Source of the DNA: Spirochaetia bacterium
GTDB taxonomy: Bacteria > Spirochaetota > Spirochaetia > Treponematales > Breznakiellaceae
Direction: 5' to 3'
DNA: 10,428 nt
NCBI GenBank assembly: GCA_025997595.1
Contig: BNUU01000045.1
Location: forward strand, 1-10,428
A model generated the notes under the pieces. That model made no database searches. It saw only the letters and a program-made list of their open reading frames with translations, and had not been told where the DNA came from. Both the position numbers and the translations under genes were made by a program. Of the stretch, positions 1 to 5,574 are shown in pieces. Within the stretch, counting starts at the first letter, position 1. Each line of letters starts with the position of its first letter.

Positions 1-196
1 AGAAGATGGCACAAGAGTTAAGACGGGGTAAATTTTTTTTTGAAGTGGAAGGTGAGAAAAGAAAATAAAAGGGGGGAAAGAGATTATAGCGAGGTGCCTT
101 CCGAATATAAAAAGCCCCCCCCCCCCCCCCCCCCGTTTATTTGCGTTAATGTAAGCTTTTATCCAACATACCATTTATTTTCTCATCCCGGGGGCT
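1..196. other. Upstream region, possibly with the tail of a preceding gene
   Basis: No complete gene is seen here. A short plus-strand frame running from position 3 to a TAA at 66-68 would end in residues MAQELRRGKFFFEVEGEKRK and could be the C-terminus of a gene that begins outside the window. A second frame closes at 29-31, so the true tail is uncertain. The rest is A-rich, with a G6 run at 71-76, a C20 run at 115-134 and a short imperfect inverted repeat (ATAAAAAGC near 107-114, GCTTTTAT at 155-162) that would place the C run in a loop. Confidence 0.3.
115..134. repeat. Homopolymeric C tract, 20 bases
   Basis: Twenty consecutive C residues sit about 65 bases before the first start codon of the next genes. 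Tracts this long are prone to slipped-strand length change, and poly-G/C tracts near promoters are known phase-variation devices in Treponema pallidum (tpr genes). Whether this one controls a promoter is inference. The exact length may also be a sequencing approximation. Confidence 0.85.
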
Positions 197-199
197 TTG

Positions 200-568
200 A
201 TGCGCCATGAAGCCGCACAAATCCTCCGCCGTATGCTGCCTTATATCCTTACTGCTCTCATTTCCGCTTTACTCACAGGAACCGCCTTCCATCTACGACA
301 ATCTGGACAAACTGGAGAGCTTGCTGCTCGATACGCTCTCCAACAGCGAAACGCAGAGCAGACACTTGGAAGACTTGAACAGGACCTTGGCAGAGAACGA
401 ACAAATACTGCGCGGGCGCGAACAATTATTGACGGACTTACGGGCACAACTGACCGCAATGTCAGAAACCTTTCAGAAGCAATCGGACTTATCCGCGAAA
501 TACGGGCGCAGCTCAAGGTTTTGGAAGACCTTTACGCTGATAGGGATACCGGTGACGGCGGTGATTAG
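200..568 (+). CDS. Small membrane-anchored coiled-coil protein, inner-spanin-like (overlapping frame)
   Basis: This 122-aa frame starts at ATG 200 (a TTG at 197 is also in frame), five bases after a GGGGG that could serve as a weak ribosome site. It encodes one N-terminal membrane helix (about residues 13-32) followed by a polar, Arg/Glu/Gln-rich helical segment (about 40-112) and an acidic tail. That N-in, periplasmic coiled-coil layout is typical of phage inner-membrane spanins of the Rz type, but no sequence family is recognised. It lies almost entirely inside the gene starting at 207, in a different frame. Codons look natural in both frames, so both may be translated. It could instead be an open shadow frame of its partner. 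Function is inferred only from topology. Confidence 0.4.
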   Translation: MRHEAAQILRRMLPYILTALISALLTGTAFHLRQSGQTGELAARYALQQRNAEQTLGRLEQDLGRERTNTARARTIIDGLTGTTDRNVRNLSEAIGLIREIRAQLKVLEDLYADRDTGDGGD

Positions 569-608
569 CGCGGGAGTAGCGGCGGCGGTGATGTTGAGCG
601 TCAGGTAG
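207..608 (+). CDS. Exported coiled-coil protein with C-terminal membrane helix, hypothetical, phage-like
   Basis: The 133-aa product has an N-terminal signal peptide (about residues 1-23, ending in a PLYSQ-type site), a Leu/Glu/Gln heptad-rich coiled coil (about 32-98) and a C-terminal membrane helix (about 108-130) ending in Val-Arg. There is no proper lipobox: the Cys pair at 10-11 precedes the hydrophobic core. An exported N-terminus, periplasmic coiled coil and C-terminal anchor resemble the layout of unimolecular spanins such as phage T1 gp11 apart from the missing lipid anchor, so a lysis or envelope role is possible but unproven. The start at 207 is just seven bases after that of the overlapping frame at 200. 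Of the two frames this is the more convincing, having both an export signal and a terminal anchor. Confidence 0.6.
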   Translation: MKPHKSSAVCCLISLLLSFPLYSQEPPSIYDNLDKLESLLLDTLSNSETQSRHLEDLNRTLAENEQILRGREQLLTDLRAQLTAMSETFQKQSDLSAKYGRSSRFWKTFTLIGIPVTAVISAGVAAAVMLSVR

Positions 609-636
609 GACAGGGATTTCCGGCTCTCGATATGAG

Positions 637-654
637 GGCTTTTAAGTAAAAGCC
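637..654 (+). other. Short hairpin between genes
   Basis: A perfect seven-pair stem (GGCTTTT with AAAAGCC) around an AAGT loop lies between the coiled-coil gene and the lipoprotein gene. It lacks a following T run, so it is a weak terminator candidate at best and may instead be an mRNA end structure. The ribosome site AAAGGAG of the next gene follows some 20 bases later. Confidence 0.35.
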
Positions 655-686
655 GTAACGGGCTTAAAACGTAAAGGAGATTTCTT

Positions 687-1925
687 ATGAACAGGAAATC
701 AGTTTTTTCAAAAGCGGCTTTTGCTGGCATGCTGGCCGGTATGCTGGCCTTGTGTTTGGTGTTCACCGCCTGCTCGCCCGATGGCGGTGGAGGTTCCGGC
801 GGCGGTGATGCCGTTGTTACCGACTTTGACCTGACCACTCTGGTAACGGCCCCGGTTTCCGGTGCAACGCCCCAGTCAACATTTGCCGGAAATGCCCAAT
901 ATACCGGAACCATTGCCTGGGAAGACAGCGCCGGTACGGCTCATACCGGCGCTTTTGCCAGCTCAACGGTATACACGGCCGTTGTTACCCTGACGGCAAA
1001 AAGCGGCTATACCTTTACCGGCGCCGCGACGAACAGCTTTACGCACTCAGGCGCCGATGGATGGCCAATCTATGTGGCCAGTAGCGGCACGGTATTCATC
1101 ATCTTCCCGGCAAGCTCTGGCTCCGACCTGAAAGTAAAGTTCAGTGTAAGCACGGCGGCTGATGCCTTTACCGCTGTGCACACGGCGATTCAAGATGGCA
1201 CCTATCTCACCAAAATCGCCCTTGGCGACTATATTGACCTGGATTCATTGACCATCACGGGGTCTGATACGATAACCGATAAGGATTTAGGTTCTCCCGG
1301 TGAATGGGACTATCATGGCCGACTTCTGCGCCTTATTGTAGTAGGCATCAATTCATTTAAGCGCGATGGCACCGGCGAGCCTGGTACGGTGAATGCGAAT
1401 AATCCCAGCGGCGGCCCCGACCATGTGGTGTTCCAGTTCCAGAATATTCCGGTTAAGCACGATATGAACGCCACTGATACCAACGTAGGCGGCTATCTGG
1501 GAAGCGCTATGCGGACGTATATTACGGGAGACTTCCTGACGGGCCTGCAAACCACCACGGGTCTTACCAATGATATGCTCTGGGCTCCCGCGCGTAAGGT
1601 GTCACAGGGTGGTGATCCTGAAGCCGGGACGGACACGATTACTACGGATACGCTCTGGCTCCCCACCGTATGGGAGATGTTCGGCAGCAATGGACTCGTT
1701 TCCTCACCGACGTCTGAGACAGTAACGAATCAGGCGCGGCTTGAATACTACGCGACAGGTGCCTTCCTAAAATATGACAGTAGCGACAATTGTTCTTCTT
1801 ACTGGCTTGCTTCGCCCAAATATTGGTCTGCGGACGAATTCGCTTATGTCGGCATCGATGGTTATTTCTACGACCTCATTGCGAGTGAAGTGACTGGCTG
1901 CGCCCCCGCTTTCTGTGTCAAATAG
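687..1925 (+). CDS. Surface lipoprotein with Ig-like repeat and C-terminal DUF6273-like (C-type-lectin-type) domain
   Basis: The 412-aa precursor has a basic start, a hydrophobic core and a spirochaete-style relaxed lipobox (VFTAC, lipidated Cys29), then a Gly-rich linker (33-40). Residues about 48-124 form one beta-rich Ig-like unit with the phrases VTAPVSGATP and TVYTAVVTLTAKSGYTFTG. Residues about 168-412 match the pattern I associate with DUF6273: LRLIVVGIN, HVVFQFQNIPV, MRTYITGDFL, LWAP, LWLPTVWEMFG, SYWLASP and a final APAFCVK. It is likely anchored in a membrane and displayed outward to bind a ligand. The treponemal precedent is TvpA of T. denticola, a lipoprotein diversified by a retroelement. 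The last 45 codons here look variable-region-like. The ATG at 687 follows an AAAGGAG ribosome site with good spacing. It stands alone, followed by hairpins. Exact ligand is unknown. Confidence 0.9.
   Translation: MNRKSVFSKAAFAGMLAGMLALCLVFTACSPDGGGGSGGGDAVVTDFDLTTLVTAPVSGATPQSTFAGNAQYTGTIAWEDSAGTAHTGAFASSTVYTAVVTLTAKSGYTFTGAATNSFTHSGADGWPIYVASSGTVFIIFPASSGSDLKVKFSVSTAADAFTAVHTAIQDGTYLTKIALGDYIDLDSLTITGSDTITDKDLGSPGEWDYHGRLLRLIVVGINSFKRDGTGEPGTVNANNPSGGPDHVVFQFQNIPVKHDMNATDTNVGGYLGSAMRTYITGDFLTGLQTTTGLTNDMLWAPARKVSQGGDPEAGTDTITTDTLWLPTVWEMFGSNGLVSSPTSETVTNQARLEYYATGAFLKYDSSDNCSSYWLASPKYWSADEFAYVGIDGYFYDLIASEVTGCAPAFCVK
1785..1913 (+). other. Candidate DGR variable region (VR) with GC-rich end block
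   Basis: Codons 367-409 of the lipoprotein alternate fixed framework words (YWLASP, AYV, DG, AS, GCAPAF) with a mixed segment rich in Tyr, Trp, Phe and Asp. Of codons 378-403, 19 of 26 end in C or T, and codons 389-398 all do, as expected if AAC/AAT codons of a template were altered only at adenines. Bases 1896-1909 are 13 of 14 G or C, resembling the GC block of an initiation-of-mutagenic-homology site. No template repeat or reverse transcriptase is present here, so ordinary divergence within the domain family remains possible. Confidence 0.4.
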
Positions 1926-1946
1926 CGCGTAAGCGGTATTTGACAC
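1915..1946 (+). other. Hairpin over the stop codon with GUAA tetraloop
   Basis: A perfect ten-pair stem (GTGTCAAATA 1915-1924 with TATTTGACAC 1937-1946) contains the stop codon. A G-G mismatch follows, then a three-pair CGC/GCG stem capped by GTAA, a GNRA-type loop. There is no downstream T run, which argues against a simple terminator. A hairpin or cruciform just beyond the variable region is a known helper of DGR retrohoming in Bordetella phage BPP-1, and that is the attraction of this structure. Confidence 0.6.
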
Positions 1947-1954
1947 GAACATCG

Positions 1955-2018
1955 CGAACCGCAGACCTATGGTATGCGGTCTGACGGTTCGATAAATCCC
2001 GCCCCCCTGTGGGGCGGG
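1955..2018 (+). other. Two further hairpins downstream of the lipoprotein gene
   Basis: The first pairs 1955-1967 with 1978-1991 through 13 pairs, with one bulged A at 1984 and a ten-base loop. The second is a perfect eight-pair GC stem (1998-2005 with 2011-2018) around a CCTGT loop. Only two T residues follow, so rho-independent termination would be inefficient. Together with the stop-codon hairpin, three stems occur in about 100 bases. They probably stop or protect the transcript. Confidence 0.5.
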
Positions 2019-2078
2019 TTACCGGGGATACCATAAGGCTCATTGTCGTGTGCCGTTCTTTGAACAGGGAGTATTTTT

Positions 2079-2633
2079 ATGAAAATCGAATTTGATAGAG
2101 AAGAATTTTCGCCGCAAGACAGAGCCACAGTATGCAAAAAGCTGGGTGTTGCGGATGCAACATTAAATGATACATTGTTCAAAATAGCTAATGCCGCGTT
2201 TCATGAATATAAAACAATGATTCTGGAACATGGCATACCGGCTACTATTTCAGAGTTACGGGAAGAACGGCTGGCTCATTTGATACGGCATTATTTTGAG
2301 AGGATTCCCCATGAATCGGAAATACGCCCATTATTTCAACTTAGTGCGTCATCCTGCAGAACGCTGCTGAGAAACACTATCTCAAAAAACGAGATGCTGT
2401 TTGAAGATATTTTGAATGCGAAGATTCAATCTATTCTGGATGCTGCGGTTAAAGCGAAAAACAACTTCAGACTGGAAATTCAATCCGATCTAATAGTACA
2501 AATGTTTAACAATAAAATAACTGAAAAAAAGCCCGGCCTCCAAAAAATACAACTACTGGGGGGAACCGCCGCGATGTATGAATGTGCGGCGGACACTATG
2601 ATATTTTTAAAAAAGGAATATCCACATGTATAG
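2079..2633 (+). CDS. Hypothetical helical protein, possible helix-turn-helix
   Basis: This 184-aa soluble protein belongs to no family I recognise. It appears mostly alpha-helical and has no signal peptide or membrane helix. Residues about 79-101 (ESEIRPLFQLS, then ASSCRTLLRNTISK) have the helix-turn-helix shape of a DNA-binding unit, though this is only a visual match. The C-terminal part is Lys-rich and ends in a more hydrophobic segment (ECAADTMIFLKKEY). AGGGAG at 2066-2071 is a good ribosome site seven bases before the ATG. The gene overlaps the next by eight bases, which implies co-transcription and perhaps coupled translation. Both genes are visibly richer in A and T than the flanking genes, suggesting acquisition. 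A regulator or antitoxin-like partner for the downstream membrane protein is a guess. Confidence 0.75.
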   Translation: MKIEFDREEFSPQDRATVCKKLGVADATLNDTLFKIANAAFHEYKTMILEHGIPATISELREERLAHLIRHYFERIPHESEIRPLFQLSASSCRTLLRNTISKNEMLFEDILNAKIQSILDAAVKAKNNFRLEIQSDLIVQMFNNKITEKKPGLQKIQLLGGTAAMYECAADTMIFLKKEYPHV

Positions 2634-3021
2634 TGATATTTTAAATAGTTTAAGCCTTGTGTATATTTTTATATTTGCATTGGCCCCGGTAATTTCTATG
2701 CAACTCGATAGGCTTGAAAAAAAGATGGAAACACTGACGGATGCTCAATCCGAGGAACAAAAAAGATTCATCGGTGAAAAGCGGCTTTTATCGTGGTTAG
2801 TTTGTTTTCCCTATACTCTGCTTAACTTGATTGTGTTATGGCTGTGCGGACCGTCATTATACGGCATCCTTGCGGTCAGCCGGCTCAATTTTATTGAGTT
2901 TGATGTCTCTATGTCTCTTTTCTGTGTTATTTGGGTACTGTGTCTTATCAATACTGTATACGCGTGGATATTGTTTGTGCGCTTACTAAAAATAAAAATT
3001 TGGAAGCGCAGGGGCGCCTGA
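2626..3021 (+). CDS. Hypothetical small membrane protein, three predicted helices
   Basis: The 131-aa product has a membrane helix at about residues 8-25, a charged linker (26-52, with alternating Lys/Glu and a coiled-coil look), two further helices at about 54-74 and 94-119, and a basic tail (KIKIWKRRGA). No enzyme motif is visible. The ATG lies inside the last codons of the 184-aa gene, so the two form a tight two-gene unit. Its stop codon TGA falls inside the repeat word GCCTGACAC that borders the MITE-like element, so the insertion may have altered the original end of the gene. Possible roles include an effector or toxin partner of the upstream protein, but nothing in the sequence proves it. 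Confidence 0.75.
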   Translation: MYSDILNSLSLVYIFIFALAPVISMQLDRLEKKMETLTDAQSEEQKRFIGEKRLLSWLVCFPYTLLNLIVLWLCGPSLYGILAVSRLNFIEFDVSMSLFCVIWVLCLINTVYAWILFVRLLKIKIWKRRGA

Positions 3022-3024
3022 CAC

Positions 3025-3173
3025 AACATCATAAGGATTTTTAACCACAAGCCGCCTACAGGCGGCACCTTACGGACAAAAGGAAAGAAATCAAAGCAAA
3101 AGTCCGTGCTCTCCCCCGCGCAAGCGGGTTCTTGTGTAGTCAGTGGTTTCTTTTTTCTTAAGTTTATGATGTT
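3025..3173. mobile_element. MITE-like structured element with terminal inverted repeats
   Basis: The 149-bp non-coding element begins AACATCATAA and ends with the exact complement TTATGATGTT. It is flanked by GCCTGACAC on both sides (3016-3024 and 3176-3184, two bases beyond the right end), which could be a nine-base target duplication. Inside it are nested stems: CACAAG 3046-3051 with CTTGTG 3131-3136, GCCGCC-TACA-GGCGGC (3051-3066), ACGGAC 3072-3077 with GTCCGT 3102-3107, and CCCGC-GCAA-GCGGG (3115-3128). It has no gene and would need a transposase supplied in trans. Because the flanking word is also the REP core found at 3564, a composite REP cluster is the alternative. Confidence 0.55.
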
Positions 3174-3174
3174 A

Positions 3175-3201
3175 TGCCTGACACCAAATTTGCCTGGTGT
3201 C
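3175..3201. repeat. REP-like repeat, transposase 3' side
   Basis: The word TGCCTGACACC is followed by AAATTTGCC and TGGTGTC, forming a seven-pair stem (3180-3186 with 3195-3201). The same word occurs upstream of the transposase remnant at 3562-3572 in the same orientation. REP units on both sides of a REP-associated transposase gene are the usual arrangement for that family. Confidence 0.6.
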
Positions 3202-3226
3202 CTTTCCTTGGTATAACACTGTATAT

Positions 3227-3253
3227 GGGGTGTCCGGTGACGCCGGATACCCC
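3227..3253. repeat. Long GC-rich hairpin beside transposase remnant
   Basis: Bases 3227-3237 pair with 3243-3253 over 11 positions, one of them a G-T wobble, around a TGACG loop. It lies just beyond the stop of the transposase remnant on its downstream side. No T run follows on either strand, so it is better read as a REP-type palindrome than as a terminator. Confidence 0.5.
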
Positions 3254-3261
3254 CATTTAGC

Positions 3262-3546
3262 TTAGGGGGCGGGTAAAAGTCCGGGCCGGGCATAGAGGCG
3301 CCGGGTAAAATCATCGTAATCAACAAGCCCCTTGATATTTTCCTGAATATAATATGCCCCGGTCTCTTTCCATTCGCCCACACGGGGAGAAAGCCCCGCC
3401 TTTACCGGATTTTGGTCAATATAATTCATGACGTATAGATAATCACGTAAATCTTTTATGGGCCGTTCAAAAACCCGAATCTTATCAATCGTCCGGGACG
3501 TAACATGGTACGCCGCTCCCTCAATGTATTCACGCTTTTTCCACAT
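3262..3546 (-). CDS. Internally deleted REP-associated (Y1/IS200-like) transposase remnant
   Basis: The 94-aa frame joins two ends of a RAYT-type transposase. Residues 1-27 carry the family's opening (YHVTSRTIDKIRVFE), and residues from about 28 carry its end (YLYVMNYIDQNPVKAGLSP, then the GEWKETGAYYI segment). The middle, which should contain the His-hydrophobic-His metal motif and the catalytic Tyr region, is absent, apparently through an in-frame deletion of roughly 80 residues judged against the usual family length. The product should therefore be inactive as a transposase. A strong AAAGGAG ribosome site remains seven bases before the ATG and adjoins the REP word. It may be a decaying relic, or a retained DNA-binding fragment. 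REP repeats flank it. Confidence 0.7.
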   Translation of the reverse strand: MWKKREYIEGAAYHVTSRTIDKIRVFERPIKDLRDYLYVMNYIDQNPVKAGLSPRVGEWKETGAYYIQENIKGLVDYDDFTRRLYARPGLLPAP

Positions 3547-3559
3547 ACCCTTCTCCTTT

Positions 3560-3572
3560 GGTGCCTGACACC
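3560..3572. repeat. REP core next to transposase start
   Basis: GGTGCCTGACACC has complementary ends (GGTG/CACC) and directly precedes, on the minus strand, the ribosome site of the transposase remnant. Copies of its inner word also occur at 3016-3024 and 3176-3185. It is best explained as the REP unit recognised by this transposase family. Confidence 0.6.
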
Positions 3573-3579
3573 GTGTGTG

Positions 3580-3609
3580 TTGCCCATCGGTGTTCCTGCC
3601 GGGTATAAT
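3580..3609 (+). promoter_or_regulatory. Candidate promoter with consensus -10 close to the start codon
   Basis: TTGCCC (3580-3585) and a perfect TATAAT (3604-3609) are separated by 18 bases. The ATG of the next gene is at 3615, so transcription would be expected to begin at or within a base or two of the start codon. No Shine-Dalgarno word is visible, which suggests a leaderless message. Confidence 0.5.
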
Positions 3610-3614
3610 GGGAT

Positions 3615-4262
3615 ATGCGGATAACCAATACTAAACTTGCGTTGAGTATTTTTATAGGCTTATTCCTTGTCCCCTTTGTTTTTGCGGAAGAGCCGGGGGC
3701 TTTGCCGGGCGCCGACGGCCTTTTGGATACCCTCCTGGAATCCGCAGTCCCGGCTGAGGAGGAAGCCGATGATGAGGATTTTGATGAGGATCTCATCCTG
3801 AACATGGATGGGCCTGAAGTGACGGTCTATTATAATGAAAGAAACGAAGCGGATTATGTGGAAGTACGGACGGCGGAAAAAATAGAAGAATACCATTATC
3901 TGAACCATATCAAGTACTCGGACCTTATCTTTGTCCTCAGCGACCTGCTCCGCAGAATCACCCGGGAGGGCTACCAATGGTCCACCGCCCCGGCGATTTC
4001 CTACGAAAAGAGCGAAGAGGTGGTGCTCCTGTACCGCAGGGATCTGGTGAACGACATGGTGTATGGTATTGTACAGTTCCCCGATTTCAAGGTTTGGCTC
4101 AGCGGTATCCGGGAACGGGACGCGGAACACCGGTTCAACGCCGGAAATGGCCGGGACATGATGAGCCTGGTGTTTTCATTTGCCTCTTGCCTGGCCCAGG
4201 CGGAGCAGGCCCTGGGGATCAACCAGCTTGAGTATACGATGAAGTTTTTTAAACAGGACTGA
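3615..4262 (+). CDS. Secreted acidic protein of unknown function
   Basis: The 215-aa precursor has a clear signal peptide (hydrophobic core 8-23, likely cleavage after Ala24 in FVFA-E), so the mature protein should be periplasmic or secreted. A strongly acidic stretch follows (residues 48-60, Glu/Asp only apart from Ala and Phe), then a mixed alpha/beta domain (about 65-215) containing VTVYYNERNEADYVEV, a Tyr-rich helix and a final amphipathic helix. I recognise no enzyme motif or named family. The frame is closed by a stop just upstream (3606-3608), which fixes ATG 3615 as the first ATG. Its 3' end overlaps that of the convergent MFS gene by 14 bases. A calcium-binding or envelope role is conceivable from the acidic run, but unsupported. 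Confidence 0.85.
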   Translation: MRITNTKLALSIFIGLFLVPFVFAEEPGALPGADGLLDTLLESAVPAEEEADDEDFDEDLILNMDGPEVTVYYNERNEADYVEVRTAEKIEEYHYLNHIKYSDLIFVLSDLLRRITREGYQWSTAPAISYEKSEEVVLLYRRDLVNDMVYGIVQFPDFKVWLSGIRERDAEHRFNAGNGRDMMSLVFSFASCLAQAEQALGINQLEYTMKFFKQD

Positions 4263-5484
4263 CGCCGCCATCTATACCATTGGCGCCGCCACCCCTGCCA
4301 CCGGTCCCCTTGCGAAACCGGAGGAGCATAAACACACAAATTCCCAGGAGCGCCGGGAACAGAATCGCCGTAAGGAGCCCCCGGTTAAAGGTAAAATGGT
4401 TCATGATCAGGCCCACCAGGCCGGGGCCGGCGGCGCAGCCCACATCTCCCGCCAGGGCCAGCAGGGCAAAAACGGCGGTGCCCCCCAGGGGGAAAAACCG
4501 GGACGCCAGACTAAAGGTTCCGGGCCACATCACCCCTACGGTCATGCCGCAGAGGGCGCAGCCCAGCAGGGACAGGACGGGGGTGGGGGCAAAAACGGCA
4601 AGCAGGTAACAAAGTATACAAAAAACACCGGAAAGCAGCAGCGCCTGCTCGATTTTAACACGGGAACCCCGGAGGGCGAAGATTGTCCGGGCGATCCCCA
4701 TGAGGACTGCGAACGCGCAGGGGCCCAGGAGATCCCCCATGGTTTTAGAAACCCCCAGGCCCGCCTCGGCAAAGAAAGAAGCCCATTGGGACATGGCCTG
4801 TTCCGAAGCCCCGGAGCATATCATCACCAGAAAAAAAAGCCAAAAAATCTTTTTGCTGAAAAGGGTCTTCAGGGGCAGTACCGCGGAGGAATCCTCCACG
4901 AGGGGCCGCAGGGGAACCCGCATAAAAAAGAAACAATTTATAAACGGAACAGCGGCCCAAAGCAGGGGCAGGTAGCGCCACTTTCCGACGCCGGCCAGGG
5001 TAAAATAAAGGGTCGATAGAATCACTACCAGTACATAACCCCAGCAGTAAAACGAATGGAGCAGACTCATTGCCGAGCTTTTCCGGTCCCCGGGCAGGGC
5101 TTCCACAATGGGGCTGACGATCACTTCCAGAAGCCCGCCGCCTATGGCATTGATCATCACCGCGGCAAGCAGCCCCCCATAGGGACCGGGGGTCAGGTAG
5201 GGAAATATGCCCATTCCCAGCAGACCGATGGTACAGCATACATGGGCCGCGACTGCCGCCGCCCTATAGCCGATGCGATCCACGAAACGAACCGCAAGAA
5301 GATCCACGGTCAGTTGAATACCGAAGTTTATCGTGATGAGCAGGGCCAGGCTGGGAAGGGAGACGGCGAATTCCCGGTGAAAGGTAACAAAAAGCAGGGG
5401 GCCCAGATTATTGACAATGGCTTGGCACACATAACCCATGCAGCTGGCTATCAGGGTATGGCGATACGTTAATGTTCCGGTCAT
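4249..5484 (-). CDS. Major facilitator superfamily transporter
   Basis: The 411-aa integral membrane protein has about 12 hydrophobic segments in two halves and the usual MFS length. The loop after the second helix (DLLAVRFVDRIGYR, residues 61-74) is a recognisable motif A. The SPIVEALPGDRKSSAMSLLHSFYCWGY stretch is split by the central N-half helices and resembles sugar- or FucP-like MFS members. The cytoplasmic middle loop lies near residues 190-212. The tail is short and Gly-rich. The substrate cannot be read from sequence; the nearby GH3 enzyme makes an oligosaccharide or sugar plausible but this is only context. The ribosome site before ATG 5484 is weak. It converges on the secreted-protein gene and is divergent from the MATE gene. 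Confidence 0.88.
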   Translation of the reverse strand: MTGTLTYRHTLIASCMGYVCQAIVNNLGPLLFVTFHREFAVSLPSLALLITINFGIQLTVDLLAVRFVDRIGYRAAAVAAHVCCTIGLLGMGIFPYLTPGPYGGLLAAVMINAIGGGLLEVIVSPIVEALPGDRKSSAMSLLHSFYCWGYVLVVILSTLYFTLAGVGKWRYLPLLWAAVPFINCFFFMRVPLRPLVEDSSAVLPLKTLFSKKIFWLFFLVMICSGASEQAMSQWASFFAEAGLGVSKTMGDLLGPCAFAVLMGIARTIFALRGSRVKIEQALLLSGVFCILCYLLAVFAPTPVLSLLGCALCGMTVGVMWPGTFSLASRFFPLGGTAVFALLALAGDVGCAAGPGLVGLIMNHFTFNRGLLTAILFPALLGICVFMLLRFRKGTGGRGGGANGIDGGVSPV

Positions 5485-5574
5485 GATTATTTCATCTTAC
5501 TTATCATTCTTATAAATACTCAAGCCCAGGCAGCCGACGGAGGATCTGAACAGCCGGAAAGCCGGTTAAAAGAC

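Noticed and set aside
71..134. G6 and C20 runs as a terminator stem
   Set aside because: The loop would be about 40 bases and no T run follows, so a functional terminator is unlikely.
217..275. Cys10-Cys11 of the 133-aa protein as a lipobox
   Set aside because: The Cys pair precedes the hydrophobic core of the signal peptide, so it cannot be a signal-peptidase II site. The protein is not called a lipoprotein.
473..913. 146-codon open frame on the minus strand
   Set aside because: It runs antisense across the end of the coiled-coil gene and the lipoprotein signal region, has Pro-rich low-complexity content and no ribosome site.
2079..2633. 184-aa protein as a DGR accessory (Avd) or reverse transcriptase
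   Set aside because: It has no polymerase motif and does not have the length or look of the Avd four-helix protein, so it does not complete a DGR.
3022..3260. DGR template repeat in the non-coding stretch
   Set aside because: No segment resembling the lipoprotein 3' end could be seen there. The stretch is explained by inverted repeats and REP words.
2811..3383. 190-codon open frame on the minus strand
   Set aside because: It spans the membrane-protein gene, the MITE-like element and the transposase relic in antisense. Its sequence is a translation of repeats, not a coherent protein.
4396..5019. Long plus-strand frame inside the MFS gene
   Set aside because: It is Gly/Gln/Lys-rich antisense of a well-supported membrane transporter.
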